DNA of 64,000 nucleotides from Kitagawia praeruptora (taxonomy: Eukaryota > Streptophyta > Magnoliopsida > Apiales > Apiaceae). The stretch is from NCBI GenBank assembly GCA_037693485.1, contig CM075345.1, forward strand, positions 76,753,001 to 76,817,000, in the 5' to 3' direction. Of this stretch, positions 23,859-36,049 are shown in pieces. Each line of letters starts with the position of its first letter. Within the stretch, counting starts at the first letter, position 1. The translations under genes and the position numbers were made by a program. The notes under the pieces are model-generated. The model saw only the letters and a list, made by a program, of their open reading frames with translations. It searched no databases and was not told the origin of the DNA.

Positions 23859-26800
23859 ATGGAAGTTAATCATAGTTGTATGATTTCGTTGAACGGATCA
23901 AATTATCATGTTTGGAAGGGCAAGATGGAGGACTTGCTATATGTGAAACAATATCATCAACCCGTATTTACTACCGAAAAGCCGAAAGATAAGACCGATG
24001 AAGAATGGGACATGTTGCATCGTCAGGTGTGTGGTTACATTCGACAATGGGTGGATGATAACGTTTACAATCACATTAGTGGGTTGACTCATGCTCGTAC
24101 ATTGTGGTCTAAACTTGAGAAGTTGTATGCTCAAAAGACTGGAAACAACAAACTGTATTTGTTTAAGCAATTGATGACATTAAGGTATCAAGAGGGAACT
24201 CCTATAACCGATCACCTTAATAATTTTCAAGGCCTTATTAATCAGCTGGCAAGTATGGGTATCAGTTTTGAAGATGAGATACATGGGATGTGGCTTCTTA
24301 GTTCGTTACCAGATTCATGAGAGACATTTAGGATGTCTCTATCGAATTCAGCCCCAAATGGCGTGATCTCGATGGACTTGGCTAAAAGTAGTGTTCTAAA
24401 TGAAGAGATGAGAAGAAAATCACAGGCATCCTCTTCACACTCAGACGCCTTAGTTACAGAGCAGAGGGGTAGAAGTAATAACAGAAATTTCTCAGGCTCT
24501 AATGGTAAGAAAGAGAGAGGAAAATCAAGAAGTCAATCAAGGCCGAGGAAAAATGTTGTCTACTGGTATTGTGAAAAACCTGGTCATATGCAGAAGGTGT
24601 GTCGAAAGTATAAAAAGGATCAAAGCAATGGTAAAGTTGAAGAGAAGAAAGTCGATAAAGATGTTGCAGCAGTTGCAGCTGATGGAGATGTCTTTATAGT
24701 ACTCGATGAGGGTAATGTTAATCTCACATGTGAGGATTCTACATGGACAGTTGATTCTGCAGCTTCATTTCATATTACTCCTTGTAGGGAATTCTTCTCA
24801 TCTTACACTTCTGGTGATTATGGGTGTGTAAGGATGGGGAATGAGGGTAATAGTAGAATCGTTGGCATGGGAGATGTTTGGCTTGAGACCGATGTTGGGT
24901 GCAAATTGCTTCTGAAAGATGTTAGACATGTTCCAGGTATTCGCTTCAACTTGATGTCAGTTGGTAAATTCGATGAGGAAGGGTATAACAATTACTTTGG
25001 TGGTGAAGTGTGGAAGCTAAAGAAGGGTTCGATGGTAATTGCAAAGGGGAACAAAGAGAGATCTCTTTACTTCACACAAAGCAAACTTATCTATGATTCA
25101 GCGAATACAGTTCAACACGATTCATCCGTTGAGTTATGGCATCAAAGGCTTGGCCACCTTAGTGAGAAGGGACTTCAGATGCTTGCAAAGAAAGAGTTGT
25201 TACCTAAAGAGGCAGGTATGACATTATCACCGTGTACTCATTGTTTAGCTGGTAAGCAACATAGAGTCTCGTTTCATACATATCCTCCATCAAGAAAGAA
25301 AGATTCCATTGCATTGATTCATACTGATGTTTGTTACATGAAAGATAGATCACTTGGTGGTGCATTGTATTTCGTAACATTCATTGATGACTATTCTAGA
25401 AAAGTGTGGGCTTTTCCTTTGGCTACTAAAGATCAGGTGTTAAATGTGTTTAAAAGCTTTCATGTGATGATTGAAAGACAGACAGGAAAACAACTTAAAT
25501 GTGTCAAGGCAGATAACGGTGGTGAATATAGAGGACCTTTTGAGGAATATTGCAAAGCTCATGGTATTAGACTTCAGAAATTAGTTCCGAAGACTCCACA
25601 ACATAATGGTGTAGCGGAGAGGATGAATAGAACTATTTGTGATCGAATTATTTGTATGCTCTCTCATGCAAAGCTGCCTAGTTCTTTTTGGGGGGAGGCA
25701 ATGAGAACTGTTGTGGACTTAATAAATCTTTCACCTTCAAAGCCATTAGAGGGTGATGTTCCTGATATAGCTTGGAAAGAGAAAGATGTCTCTTATGCAC
25801 ACTTGAAAGTCTTTGGGTGTAGAACTTTTGTTCATGTTCCAAAAGATGAGAGGTCAAAGCTTGATGAAAAGACCAAGCAGTGTATTTTCCTGGGTTACGG
25901 TCATGATGAGTTTGGCTACAGGCTATGGGATCCTAATACGAGAAAAATCATTAGAAGCAGAGACGTGGTTTTCTTTGAAGATCAAACTATTGAAGACATT
26001 GGGAAAACAGAAAAGCCAAAGGCTTCAGGTGAAATAGTTGTTGACTTGAGTCCTACTCCTATTCCTCAAGCTCCACATGTAGCTAATAATAATGGGGAAA
26101 CTGATCATAGTGATCAAGAAAACACAACTAATGATGAAAATGCTCAGGATGAGCATGATGAGCCAGAGCCAGTGGTAGAGCCTCCATTGAGAAGGTCTAC
26201 TAGAGAACGCCAACCTTCAAGAAGATATTCACCAGATGAGTTTGTTCTAGTCACAGATAGCGGAGAGCCAGAATGCTTCCAAGAGGCTATAACACATGAG
26301 AACAAAGAAGAGTGGTTAAAGGCTATGCAAGAAGAGATGGTATCCTTGCAAGAAAATGACACTTATGAGCTCGTGAAGCTCCCTCATGATAAGAGAGCAC
26401 TTAATAACAAATGGGTGTTCAGATTGAAGACCGAAGAAAATAACTCACAACCAAGGTATAAAGCAAGACTGGTTGTGAAGGGTTTTGGTCAGAAAAAGGG
26501 TATTGATTATGAGGAAATTTTTTCGCCCGTAGTGAAGATGTCTTCAATCAGAGTTGTACTTGGATTAGCTGCCAGTTTGAACTTAGAAGTTGAACAACTT
26601 GACGTAAAAACAGCCTTTCTCCATGGTGACTTGGAGGAAGAGATTTACATGAAACAACCAGAGGGGTTTGAAGTTCAAGGCAAAGAAGATTTTGTGTGCA
26701 AGCTAAAAAAGAGCTTGTATGGGCTTAAGCAAGCACCAAGACAGTGGTACAAAAAATTTGAATCCTTCATGGCGGCGCATGATTATAAAAAGACTACCTC

Positions 26801-27830
26801 AGATCATTGTGTGTTTGTGAAAAAGTTTTCTGACGGTGACTTCATTATTCTTTTGCTATATGTAGACGACATGTTGATTGTTGGTCATGATAGTAAGAAG
26901 ATTGAAAGGCTCAAAAAGGAGTTGAGCAAGTCATTTGCAATGAAAAACCTTGGTCCAGCAAAACAGATTCTTGGTATGAAGATCTCTCGAGACAGGTTAA
27001 ATGGTAAGTTGTGGTTGTCTCAAGAAAGGTACATCGAGAAGGTGTTGGACAGATTTCGCATGAGTAGTGCAAAACCAGTTAGTTCTCCGCTTGCAAGTCA
27101 CTTCAAGCTTACTACTAAACAGTGTCCTAAAAGTGAAAAAGAGAAGGGGGAGATGAAGAAAGTGCCTTATGCGTCCGTAGTTGGTAGTCTGATGTATGCC
27201 ATGGTTTGCACTAGGCCGGATCTTACTCATGCAGTTGGAGTTGTTAGTCGATATCTTTCAAATCCTGGAAAAGAGCATTGGGCAGCGGTAAAGTGGATTC
27301 TCAGATATCTCAGAGGTACTTCTAGTGTATGCATATGTTTTGGTAATGGTAAACCTATGTTAGATGGATATACAGACGCAGACATGGCTGGTGACATAGA
27401 TACGAGGAAGTCTACATCTGGGTATATGATGACTTTTGCAGGGGGAGCTGTATCTTGGCAGTCCAAACTACAAAAATGTGTTGCATTGTCCACTACTGAA
27501 GCTGAGTTCATTGCTATTACAGAGGCTAGTAAAGAGGTATTGTGGATGAAGAGATTTTTAAATGATTTGGGACTTAAACAAAAGAAGTTCACTCTCTTTT
27601 GTGATAGTCAGAGTGCCATTCACTTAAGTAAGAATTCTAGTTTTCATTCTCGTTCCAAACATATTGATGTTCGCTATCATTGGATTCGAGATGTACTAGA
27701 GTCAAAGCAGTTGCAGATTGAGAAGATTCACACTGACGATAATGGTTCAGATATGATGACTAAATCCTTGCCAATTCAAAAACTTGAAGTGTGCAAGATG
27801 AAAGCAGGTTTGATGGAACCCTCCGCATAA
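23859..27830 (+). pseudogene. Copia gag-pol polyprotein with one in-frame stop
   Basis: A single frame of 1,324 codons is broken only by TGA at 24318-24320 (codon 154, inside gag after LLSSLPDS). Visible domains: a gag UBN2-like region; a CCHC knuckle near codon 233 in which the first Cys position is Tyr (YWYCEKPGHMQKVC); protease TWTVDSAASFHITP; an integrase zinc region (HQRLGHLSEKGL, CTHCLAGK) and DDE residues (IHTDVCYM, VKADNGGEY, NGVAERMNR); reverse transcriptase with LLYVDDMLIVG; RNase H with DGYTDADMAGD, STTEAEF and CDSQSAIHLSKN. All pol catalytic residues look intact. The two gag defects (a TGA where Trp is expected, and Tyr for Cys) would each follow from one G-to-A change. The product would act in cytoplasmic virus-like particles and nuclear integration if gag were supplied. 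Confidence 0.93.
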
Positions 27831-27846
27831 GTCGAGAGGGGGAGTT

Positions 27847-28394
27847 TGTTGGGCTTCCCTCCTTATTTTGGAGAGCCCATAATCTAAATCCTATTGGGCC
27901 GTAAATAGGGTTTAAATGAATATATATAGATCGAGAGATACAAGAGAGATCGTGAGAGAAAAAAAAATCTGGGCACAATTGATTGCTTAGAAATTCAGTT
28001 GCAACTTCGTTAACCGTTGGATCAAGCTGAATTTTGGAGGGTACGTTCACAAGACAAGGGACTAAAATTTGAACGGTGGAGATCGGATTCCGAGTGCTCT
28101 AACTCTGATTTTTCTGCCTGTGAACAGTGCTGTGTATTCAGGTGTTTTCTCTAATTTTTCTTGTTATTCCATCTTTGAGTGATGATGTTAATTGTAGTGA
28201 ACCAAGATAAAGTCTTGATGTTATTGGGCAGCCTCTAATTGATTAGAGAAGAAGATACGTTTGTAACCCATTATTTGTTTTATAGTGGAAGATTTTGCTT
28301 GTGGTTTTATCCTCACATCGAGGATTTCCACGTTAAATTTGGTGTTCTTGTTTTACTTGTTTATTTTTCATTATTGTTTGTTAACTTCCCAACA
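27847..28394 (+). repeat. 3' LTR of the copia element
   Basis: It begins TGTTGGGCTTCCC directly after the purine tract GAGAGGGGGAG (about 27834-27844) and ends CCCAACA at the CCAAT duplication. Confidence 0.95.
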
Positions 28395-28399
28395 CCAAT

Positions 28400-28821
28400 T
28401 CCCTTCCAGGCCACTTTTACGTGCATTTTCTACACTTCTCTAGACTTGCCCTATACTTTCATTTCTTTATTTTTTCGTCAAACAGATGGTGCTTTCCAAT
28501 TTCTAGAAATTCAGTATTTTAATTTACAGGGGAGCTGTTACTGTATGTTGTTTATTTTAAGTAGCCCCTTTATAAATTTATTTTCTATTACATTCAATCA
28601 AACCAAATTATGTTGATGCTGGAAACTATGTAAAATCTTTAAATTCAGTTTGACACTTGATTCCGAGTAGGTGGCGGTGGTTTGAATAGATTATATATTG
28701 ATTTTTAGATATAACATTGTTTTATTTGTGAGTTGAATTTTTTTTTTTTAAAAAAAATAGTTTTAATACACTAGGTTTTAATATATACTTGTGATAGTAA
28801 TAATTTTGGACAATACATATC
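28400..28821. other. Intergenic DNA between copia and MITE
   Basis: This is unremarkable AT-rich sequence with a poly-T/poly-A stretch near 28740-28760. No gene is recognised. The frame overlapping the LTR up to 28616 is fortuitous. Confidence 0.4.
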
Positions 28822-29166
28822 GGCCCTGTTTGGCAATTAGCTGATAGCTGTTAGCTGATAGCGGATTGGATTAGCTGTTTTGACTAGCGGATTGAATTAG
28901 CTGTTTTGACTAGCGGATTGAAATTAGCTGTTTTGAATAAAAGTGTTTGGTAAATAGCTTTTTGAATAACTTTTTGTGACACATAGCAAATCTCTAATTG
29001 AAAAAGCTCCTAAAAGGAGCTTTTTCAAAATTAGCTTTTTGATCCCAAACCTCTAACTCAAACCTCTAACAACCAAACACTCACATTAGAGGTTTCATTT
29101 GATCAAACCTCTAATCTACCCCCAAACCTCTAATTTTATCCCAAACCTCTAACTTCCAAACACCCC
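28822..29166. mobile_element. Tourist-like (PIF/Harbinger) MITE candidate
   Basis: The left end GGCCCTGTTTGGCAATTAGC and the reverse of the right end GGGGTGTTTGGAAGTTAGAG share the TGTTTGG core of Harbinger ends. ATC lies on both sides. The left half has three tandem blocks of about 28 bp (TAGCTGTTTTGACTAGCGGATTGA). The centre has an AAAAGCTCC/GGAGCTTTTT hairpin (about 29000-29030), and the right half carries repeats of CAAACCTCTAA. It is non-coding. Confidence 0.55.
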
Positions 29167-29729
29167 ATCATCAAAGTATTAGATTGTATCGCCTTAAGTT
29201 GGTTGGTGTACGATAAATTTTTATTTTTCGTGGCTGACTTAATTGGTACACTGAAGGCTTTGATCAAGCAAATTTTTTGAGTTATTCTAAAAACTTACTC
29301 ACACATCTACATCATCGATATCGAATCCCTGGAATCCTTTTTTCTTTATAATTTTTTTTTTTTGCTAAATGAATCCCTGGAAACGTATTCACACAAATCA
29401 CTTAACTCGTTGACATTGAATCTTGTTACCTTATTTTACACAAAATACCACAGAAATTCGAAAACTTTAGTACTCCAACTTTTGTCTTGCTATTTTTTTG
29501 TAATTAAATTATTTAAACTTTAATTATTATTAATATTTTGGGACGAAGGGAATTTTTTTTTTTTTTGATAAATGGGATGAAGGAAGTAATATTTGATCAA
29601 ATTCTGGTCAAATGAATCGTAAAAAGCCAAATAGAAATAAAAGATGCGTAAGATTTGGGACAACCGTAGGATTCGATATTAAAGGAGCCAAGATTCAACC
29701 CCTTGTAAGATTAATTACAGCTTCACAGC
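29167..29729. other. Intergenic DNA left of the Tat element
   Basis: AT-rich, with fragmentary Stowaway-like words (TTGGGACGAAGGGAA near 29538, GGGATGAAGGAAG near 29574). No gene is recognised. The target duplication of the Tat element (ACAGC) ends it. Confidence 0.4.
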
Positions 29730-30039
29730 TGATAGGTACCCGCTGTAAAGATGGTCCACTGGCCGGGCACGCGCCCGCGAGTAGGTGCCCGCCTACAGCA
29801 CATCATCTATCATTCTCATACACGTGTCATAAGATATTCAGTTTCCTAAATTTACTCAACTTGACAATAAATACAATTAGAAAAATACTCTTGTACAAAA
29901 TATCTTGTTATCTTGATCTACAAGACAGGGACAATACACTATTCAAGGGAACACAAGGACATCAAGTTGTAGCAGACAAACTCTGAGCAGTACAAAGCAA
30001 GTTGTAGAATGGCGGCATGTCAGGAAAGGTCACACCAAT

Positions 30040-30133
30040 CACTGTAGCATTTGCGGCTACCAAATGGGGCTCACTGTAGCTTTTGCGGCTACCAAGTGGG
30101 ACTCACTGTAGCATTTGCGGCTACCAAGTGGCC
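30040..30133 (+). repeat. Three 32-bp U3 repeats upstream of the LTR TATA box
   Basis: CACTGTAGCATTTGCGGCTA followed by CCAAGTGGG(A/G)CT occurs three times head to tail (30040, 30072, 30104), ending about 20 bp before the TATA box. The same array is in the 3' LTR (44076-44169). The position suits a promoter enhancer; this role is inferred. Confidence 0.85.
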
Positions 30134-30155
30134 TATAGTGACTGGGAGGCTTGAC

Positions 30156-30164
30156 CTATAAATA
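30156..30164 (+). promoter_or_regulatory. LTR TATA box
   Basis: CTATAAATA lies after the U3 repeats and is followed about 30 bp downstream by the likely start region (GCACATAAGGAAGGGG). It is identical in the 3' LTR at 44192-44200. Confidence 0.75.
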
Positions 30165-30427
30165 CCCCCATTTTGCACATAAGGAAGGGGGGACACAATT
30201 GAACACACACAACTTTAACAACACAAAAGCTCTCTACATATTCTCTTCTTTAACATCAGATACACTCTTACCAGCTTGATTATTATTATTTCCGATTACT
30301 GATTCTTACGTCGGAGGTGCTTGACGGCCACCACCCCCGGGCAAGCATTTTTTTGTAGATACCCGAACTCAGGTGACATGTCACGGAACAGTAGTCGGAA
30401 GCCTCTAATCAGCCGTGAGAGTTATCA

Positions 30428-30445
30428 TTTGGCGCTAGAAGGAGG
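30428..30445 (+). other. Primer-binding site of the Tat element
   Basis: TTTGGCGCTAGAAGGAGG follows the LTR directly. The same word follows the LTR at 45125 and, on the minus strand, the LTR at 5637, so three elements in this window share a primer type. I cannot assign the tRNA with certainty. Confidence 0.7.
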
Positions 30446-30552
30446 GGGTATTTTTCTTGAAGAAAAATCCCTCGCCTGCTCTACCAAGATTACCTCCACG
30501 AGACAAAACACAAACGAAACAATCCCAAACAAATAGAATACACGCTACTAAA

Positions 30553-31918
30553 ATGGCCCATAACACCAGATCTAAAGGCACCACTACTACAGCGAACCAA
30601 GATGAAATACCACCAACAGAAAGAGAAGGAAACACAAACGGCGTTCCGCCGAAGAACCCGCTACTAAACCCAGAGCACCGCATACAGACTAATCCCCCTC
30701 GGGGAGACAACCACGAACAAGACCTTAGCCTTAACCTAACGGGCTATAATCAACAACAAATCGATTTACTCATGCAGATAGCCTCGACTTTCCCACAACA
30801 AGGACAAGGGACACCACCAGAGCAAAGAGAGTCCCAAGTAAATCAACACGATGACCGAAGCGAGGCACACAGCCGGCCTCGTAGGGCCAATTTTGCCTTT
30901 TCCCGCCTAGGCTCATCTCAAGAGACAAATCATGACAGGCACAACAAAAAGCATCATCAACCTGAAACATGGGAGGAAAATAGAAAACAGAGAGACCTGA
31001 GAAAGGTAATTATAGACAAAAAGGCCGCCTATGAAAAGGTCTTAGCCGAATACGAAAAACAGAGGAAGAGGGAACGATCCCCTATCCGCCCAATAGAGGT
31101 CGATAGTGCACAACCAACAAATGCAGATACGCTGTGTACCATTATGGAACTCAAGAAAAAGATAGAGGGGAATAGCGAGCCAGAGCTAGGCGGCACACCG
31201 TTTACTGTAAGACTGGAGGCGGAACCCCGCCAAAAGGACATCAAACATCATAGCTTTAATTCTTTCGATGGGCTGGGCGACCCAGAAGAGCATCTTAGCT
31301 ACTTTGACCAGCTAGCTCTCCACTACGAATATAATGATCTAACGCGATGTCATTTCTTCGTCGCGACTCTTCGCGGCACAGAGATGGTTCTGTAGAATAA
31401 CCACCAGGTCCATAGATACTTGGCTCGAGTTTAAAAAGCTATTCTTGAATAAGTTCAAGGCAAACCAACAACACGAGGTTCATACTGTGTTTCTAGAAAC
31501 AATTACACAACGCAATGGAGAAACTTTGTAAAATTACATCGACCGCTTCAAGGAAGCCGTCAACAAAGTTGTCTGCGTCAATGAGACAGAGGCATTGGTC
31601 CACTTGAGAAGGGGACTTAACCCCTATGAATGTGAAAAATACGTATGCCGTCTCATGAAAACAAAACCCACCACTCTAGCAAAGGCATATGACTTGGCCT
31701 CTCAGGCCATCAACGAGATAGAATCTTTAAATGTACTCAAACAATCTAGGGCCCCGCCAACTCAATCGCCATTCTTCCAAAGGGAAAGATTTACCCCTAT
31801 CAAAGGCAAATACCAGGCCAACATCAGGTACAAACTACTCATGGGCCAGAAAAAAGACAAAGGCACGCTGAACATCAGCAAAATCACAACAAGAGAAAGA
31901 AAGAGGTACAATTCATAG
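30553..31918 (+). pseudogene. Tat element gag, frameshifted
   Basis: It starts at ATG 30553 (MAHNTRSKGTTTT). An N-terminal low-complexity, charged region leads to the retrotransposon gag domain (GTPFTVRLEAEPRQ, then DPEEHLSYFDQLALHYEYND). The frame is lost near 31385-31396 and the domain continues in another frame (STWLEFKKLFLNKFKANQQH, then an in-frame TAA near 31530, then NYIDRFKEAVNKVV and VHLRRGLNPYECEKYV). No CCHC knuckle is seen before the frame ends at 31918. The sense product would be the capsid protein; this copy cannot make it whole. Confidence 0.85.
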
Positions 31919-32030
31919 ACGGGCATGACCCGGCATTAGAAGACCCACCCCGGATAGATGCAAACCTCTTGAAATGTCTTAAACGAGAGGAGAAACCACC
32001 AATCAGCCCCGCGGTACAAACAGAAAAATA

Positions 32031-35000
32031 GAAATTGTGCCCGGAGACTCAAGCAAAAATGTAAGTGTAGGAGCAGGTTTGGACTCAAACTTTAAAGCCG
32101 GCCTCACAGACCTTTTAAGAAAATACGCAGATGTCTTCGCATGGCGCCCAAAGGATATGCCCGGTCTAGACGAGTCCGTAGCAATCCACAAGTTAAATGT
32201 GGACCCGGACAAAACCCCGAAGATACAAAAAAGAAGGAACTTTGCGCCAGAGCGACATCAGGCAATTGATGTTGAGATTGACAAACTCTTGGACGTAGAT
32301 TTAATTTGCGAAGTCACCTACCCTAAGTGGGTTGCAAATGTGGTACTAGTGAAAAAAGCTAACGGAAAATGGAGAATATGCGTGGATTACACTGATTTAA
32401 ATGCAGCATGCCCAAAGGATCCATATCCTCTTCCTTCAATAGACCAACTCATCGATGCAACAGCGTGCCATTTGATGCTGAGCTTCATGGATGCCTATTC
32501 AGGCTACAATCAGATCAAAATGACCCCAGAAGACAGAGAAAAAACAGCTTTCATTACACATAGGGGGGTGTATTGTTATAAAGTCATGCCATTTGGACTG
32601 ATCAATGCCGGCGCCACTTTCCAAAAAACCATGAATAAAATCTTCGGCGGACAGTTGGGCCGCAATATGGAAGTATATGTGGATGATCTCATAGTGAAGT
32701 CTCTCCTAACAGCTTCTCACCTCCAAGACTTAGAAAAGTGTTTTTCAACTCTCAGAAAATACAACATGAAACTCAACCCAGACAAATGCGCGTTCGCACT
32801 AGACGCAAGCAAGTTTCTTGGTTTCTTGGTATCTCATAGAGGCATCGAGGCCAACCCCGAAAAGATAAAGGCTATAATCGACATGCAACCGCCCAAAACC
32901 TTGAAAGATATACAAAAGTTGACAGGAAGGTTAGCCGCTCTCAGAAGATTCATTGCTAAATTAGCAGACAGATGCCTCCCATTTTTTGACACATTGAAGG
33001 GAGCAACAAAAACTAAAGCAATATCTTGGACAAACGAATGCTAGAAAGCCTTCGAAGATCTCAAAACTTATCTCTCTTCTGCTCCATTACTTGCGGTCGC
33101 AACTCCTTCAGAACCGCTATCACTATACTTGTCCATCACATATAAAGCCGTGGGGGCAGTACTCATCAAAGAGGAAAATGGCGAGCAAAAACCAGTCTAT
33201 TATGTCAGCCAAGTGCTCAAAGACGCGGAAACCCGCTATCCAAACATCCAAAAGTTTGCTCTAGCTTTGGTGGTAGCAAGCAGAAAATTGAGACATTATT
33301 TCCAAGGAAGACAAATCAGGGTCATCACGGACCAACCGCTAAGAAAAATACTACACAAGCCGGACCTATCTGGCAGGTTGATCAATTGGGCCGTAGAGCT
33401 CGGCCAGTTTGACTTGAAGTACAAACCACGAACCGCCATTAAAGCACAAGCATTGGCGGACTTTATAGTCGAATGCTTATTCTCAGAAATAGCGAAAGAA
33501 ATTCCCAAAAAGAACATTGCCACAATGGACGACAATTGGTAGTTATATGTGGACGGTTCCTCCACAAACACCCGTTGTGGGGCCGGTCTTATCCTTACCA
33601 GCCCCGATGGATTCCAAGTCAAGCAAGCCATACAACTGAATTTCAAAGCCACAAACAACCAAGCGGAATACGAGGCACTCTTGGCCGGCTTAACATTGGC
33701 AAAAAACTTGCAAGTGAGGAAAATCACCATTTACAACGACTCGCAACTAGTTGTTCGCCAAACAACGGGCGATTATTCTACGAAAGACACAAGTCTCAGC
33801 AAATACCAAGAGATGGTACAAGCAATACTCTCCCAATTTGAGAAGTACATACTGGAACAGATAGACAGAACGGATAATACAATGGCGGACATGTTATCCA
33901 AACTAACACAAGGAGAAAAAATGGATTCCGACATAGTGTATTTCGAGGAATTACAAGCTCCCAGTATAAACAATCTGCCCGTCATGGAAATAAGCCCGCC
34001 AATAGATAATTGGATGACTCCTTATGTCCGCTATTTGGAAAGCGGTACCTTGCCAGATGACAGCATAAAAGCTAAAGTACTCAAATCACAAGCAACAATG
34101 TACTTTATACAAGAAGGCACCCTGTACAAAAGAAGTTTTGACTCTCCCATACTCAAATGTGTCGATGAGGAAGAAGCTTTGTATTGTATGAGGGAAGTCC
34201 ACGAGGGCATCTGTGGCGACCACATGGCTGGGAAAGCATTGGCACATAAGATACTCAGGCAAGGCTATTACTAGCCCAAAATGCACAAGGAATGCAAAAC
34301 TTTCACCAATAGATGCCACCAATGCCAATTGTTCAACAACATGTCTAGAAAAGCACCAGCCCTTCCAGCAGCCATCTTGTCACCAATACCATTTGCAGTC
34401 TGGGGCATCGATATCATGGGACCTTTCCCCAAGGCAAAGGGTGATCTACAATATGTGATGGTCGCTATTGATTACATGACCAAGTGGATCGAAGCAAAGG
34501 CGCTCAAAAACATCACACAAGATAATGCAATCCGTTTTGTCAAAGAGCAAGTAATTACAAGATTTGGAATTTCGGTAGTACTCATATCCGACAACGGCAC
34601 ACAATTTGTTGGATCAAAATTCACAAAGTTCCTATCTGATTATGGGATCAAACACAAAAAGGCTTCTGTATGCCATCCTCAAAGCAACGATCAGGTTAAA
34701 GTAACCAACCGCATCATTGTTAGGGGCCTAGAAAAAAGGCTAACTACTTCTAAGAAAAAGTGGCCGCATGAGTTGCCTAACGTTCTTTGGTCTTACCGGA
34801 CATCAGCCAGGACAAATATGGGAGAATCCTCTTTCAAGTTAGCATTTGGTACAGAAGCCCTTGCCCTAATTGAGATTGGGCCCCCATCCTACCGTGCCAT
34901 CAGTTTTGAGGAAGACGCAAATAGCCAAGGACTCAAAACAAACCTTGACCTTCTAGATGAAGCAAGGGAGTCCGCTGTCGAAAAAATGGCCGCCTACAAA

Positions 35001-35243
35001 GAAAAGACAAAAGAATTTTTCGGCAAAAGGGCTAGAATCAAAGCTTATGTGCAAGGCGATTTGGTTAACCGAGCAACCGAAGCATCCGACCCTAGACACA
35101 CTGGCAAACTTATGCCGAAGTGGGAGGGTCCTTATAAAATCATTCAAGTACTAAGGTCGGGTTCATACAAGATAGCACGCCTAGACGGCACGGAAATCAA
35201 TAATACTCGGCATGGAGACAAACTGAGGAAATACTACCAATAG
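32031..35243 (+). pseudogene. Tat element pol: RT, RNase H, archaeal-type RNase H, integrase
   Basis: Long open segments are separated by TAG stops near 33042, 33540 and 34272. Reverse transcriptase: ICVDYTDLNAACPKDPYPLP, FMDAYSGYNQIKM, and YVDDLIVKS with its catalytic Asp pair. The first RNase H (33100-33480) has lost its leading Asp. The second (33545-33930) keeps its acidic residues (YVDGSSTNTRCGAG, NNQAEYEALLAGL, IYNDSQLVV, DNTMADMLSKL). Integrase: zinc region (VHEGICGDHMAGKALAHKIL ... CHQCQL), then WGIDIMGPFP and LISDNGTQFV. The catalytic Glu position reads Lys (NDQVKVTNR), while the partial copy at 37162 keeps Glu. Only about 110 bp separate gag from the RT leader, so protease is deleted or unrecognisable. 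Confidence 0.92.
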
Positions 35244-36049
35244 ATGGTTATGCAAACTAGACTTTCTCTTCTTTGTAACCAAGGGCATTATGTTTTAATA
35301 AAGCATCTTTACCACAAGAACCGACTATAATAGCAAAGTCCCTAGACGGGCAAGCATCCAACTACAATAGCAAAGTCCCTAGACGGGCAAGCATCCAACT
35401 ACAATAGCAAAGTCCCTAGACGGGCAAGCATCCAACTACAATAGCAAATTCCCTAGACGGGCAAGCATCCAACTACAATAGCAAAGTCCCTAGACGGGCC
35501 AACATCCAACTACAATAGCAAAGTCCCTGATCAGGCAAACAACCATCTATAATAGAAAAGTCCTTTAAACGTCTAAGCAACCTACTACAACAGCGAAATA
35601 TACTACAAAAGCAAGTTACTCTGTAATAGCAACCAACTGCAAAAGCTAAGTCCCCTAGACGGGCACGCAACCTACTACAAAAGCGAAATGCTTTATTATC
35701 ACACTCAACAGGAGCAAATTTCCTTAGCGAGCAAAAATAAACAAAGTTTGACAACACAAGTGTCTACTATGACAACAACAAGGCAAATGACTACAGACGG
35801 CTTACAAAGAACTGCACAAGTACATGGCGTAAAAATGCAATGTAAGGAAAAGCAAAAGGAAAGTACAAACAAATGCGATGGGAAAAGAGAAATTTTATTC
35901 ATAAAATTTTATTTTTTTATTACAAGCATGTGTTACAAGGATTGAGATTCCTACGTCAAAAACCCTTTATGCTTGGGGAGCCTTCTTCTCGGCATCCGCG
36001 TCCTTCTTACCCGAGCTCTCGCCCTGCTCCGGTGCACGGAAACGGAAGT
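34599..36049 (+). repeat. Duplicated Tat segment, copy A
   Basis: From within the integrase (ACACAATTTGTTGGATC) to GGAAACGGAAGT, this segment recurs at 37159-38755. The copies differ by roughly 2 percent by eye over the coding part and by the number of 37-bp repeats. Copy A ends abruptly inside the antisense small gene, where foreign DNA (36050) begins. Confidence 0.9.
35324..35545 (+). repeat. 37-bp tandem array, copy A
   Basis: The unit ACTACAATAGCAAAGTCCCT plus AGACGGGCAAGCATCCA repeats five times with little change, then a sixth degenerate time. More decayed units continue to about 35690. It lies just after the pol stop. The minus-strand frame through it (35473-35757) is a repeat artefact. 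Confidence 0.9.

Larger units (their letters stand above)
23282..28394 (+). mobile_element. Ty1/copia retrotransposon, Tnt1/Tork type, nearly intact
   Basis: This is a complete element with two LTRs (547 and 548 bp), an initiator-Met PBS, one gag-pol frame and a polypurine tract. It is flanked by the perfect 5-bp duplication CCAAT (23277-23281 and 28395-28399). The LTRs differ at roughly seven or eight positions by eye, so the insertion is fairly young. Order of domains: gag, protease, integrase, reverse transcriptase, RNase H, which defines copia. Confidence 0.96.
29730..30427 (+). repeat. 5' LTR of the Tat element
   Basis: It runs from TGATAGGTACCCGCTG to GAGAGTTATCA, with inverted ends TGATA/TATCA. 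It contains a triple 32-bp U3 repeat and a TATA box. Confidence 0.95.

Noticed and set aside
35324..35545. 37-bp direct repeats resembling a CRISPR array
   Set aside because: There are no unique spacers; the units are contiguous, and they lie in a plant retrotransposon.
35473..35757. Minus-strand frame repeated at 38179-38463
   Set aside because: Reads through the 37-bp array in both copies of the duplication; repeat artefact.
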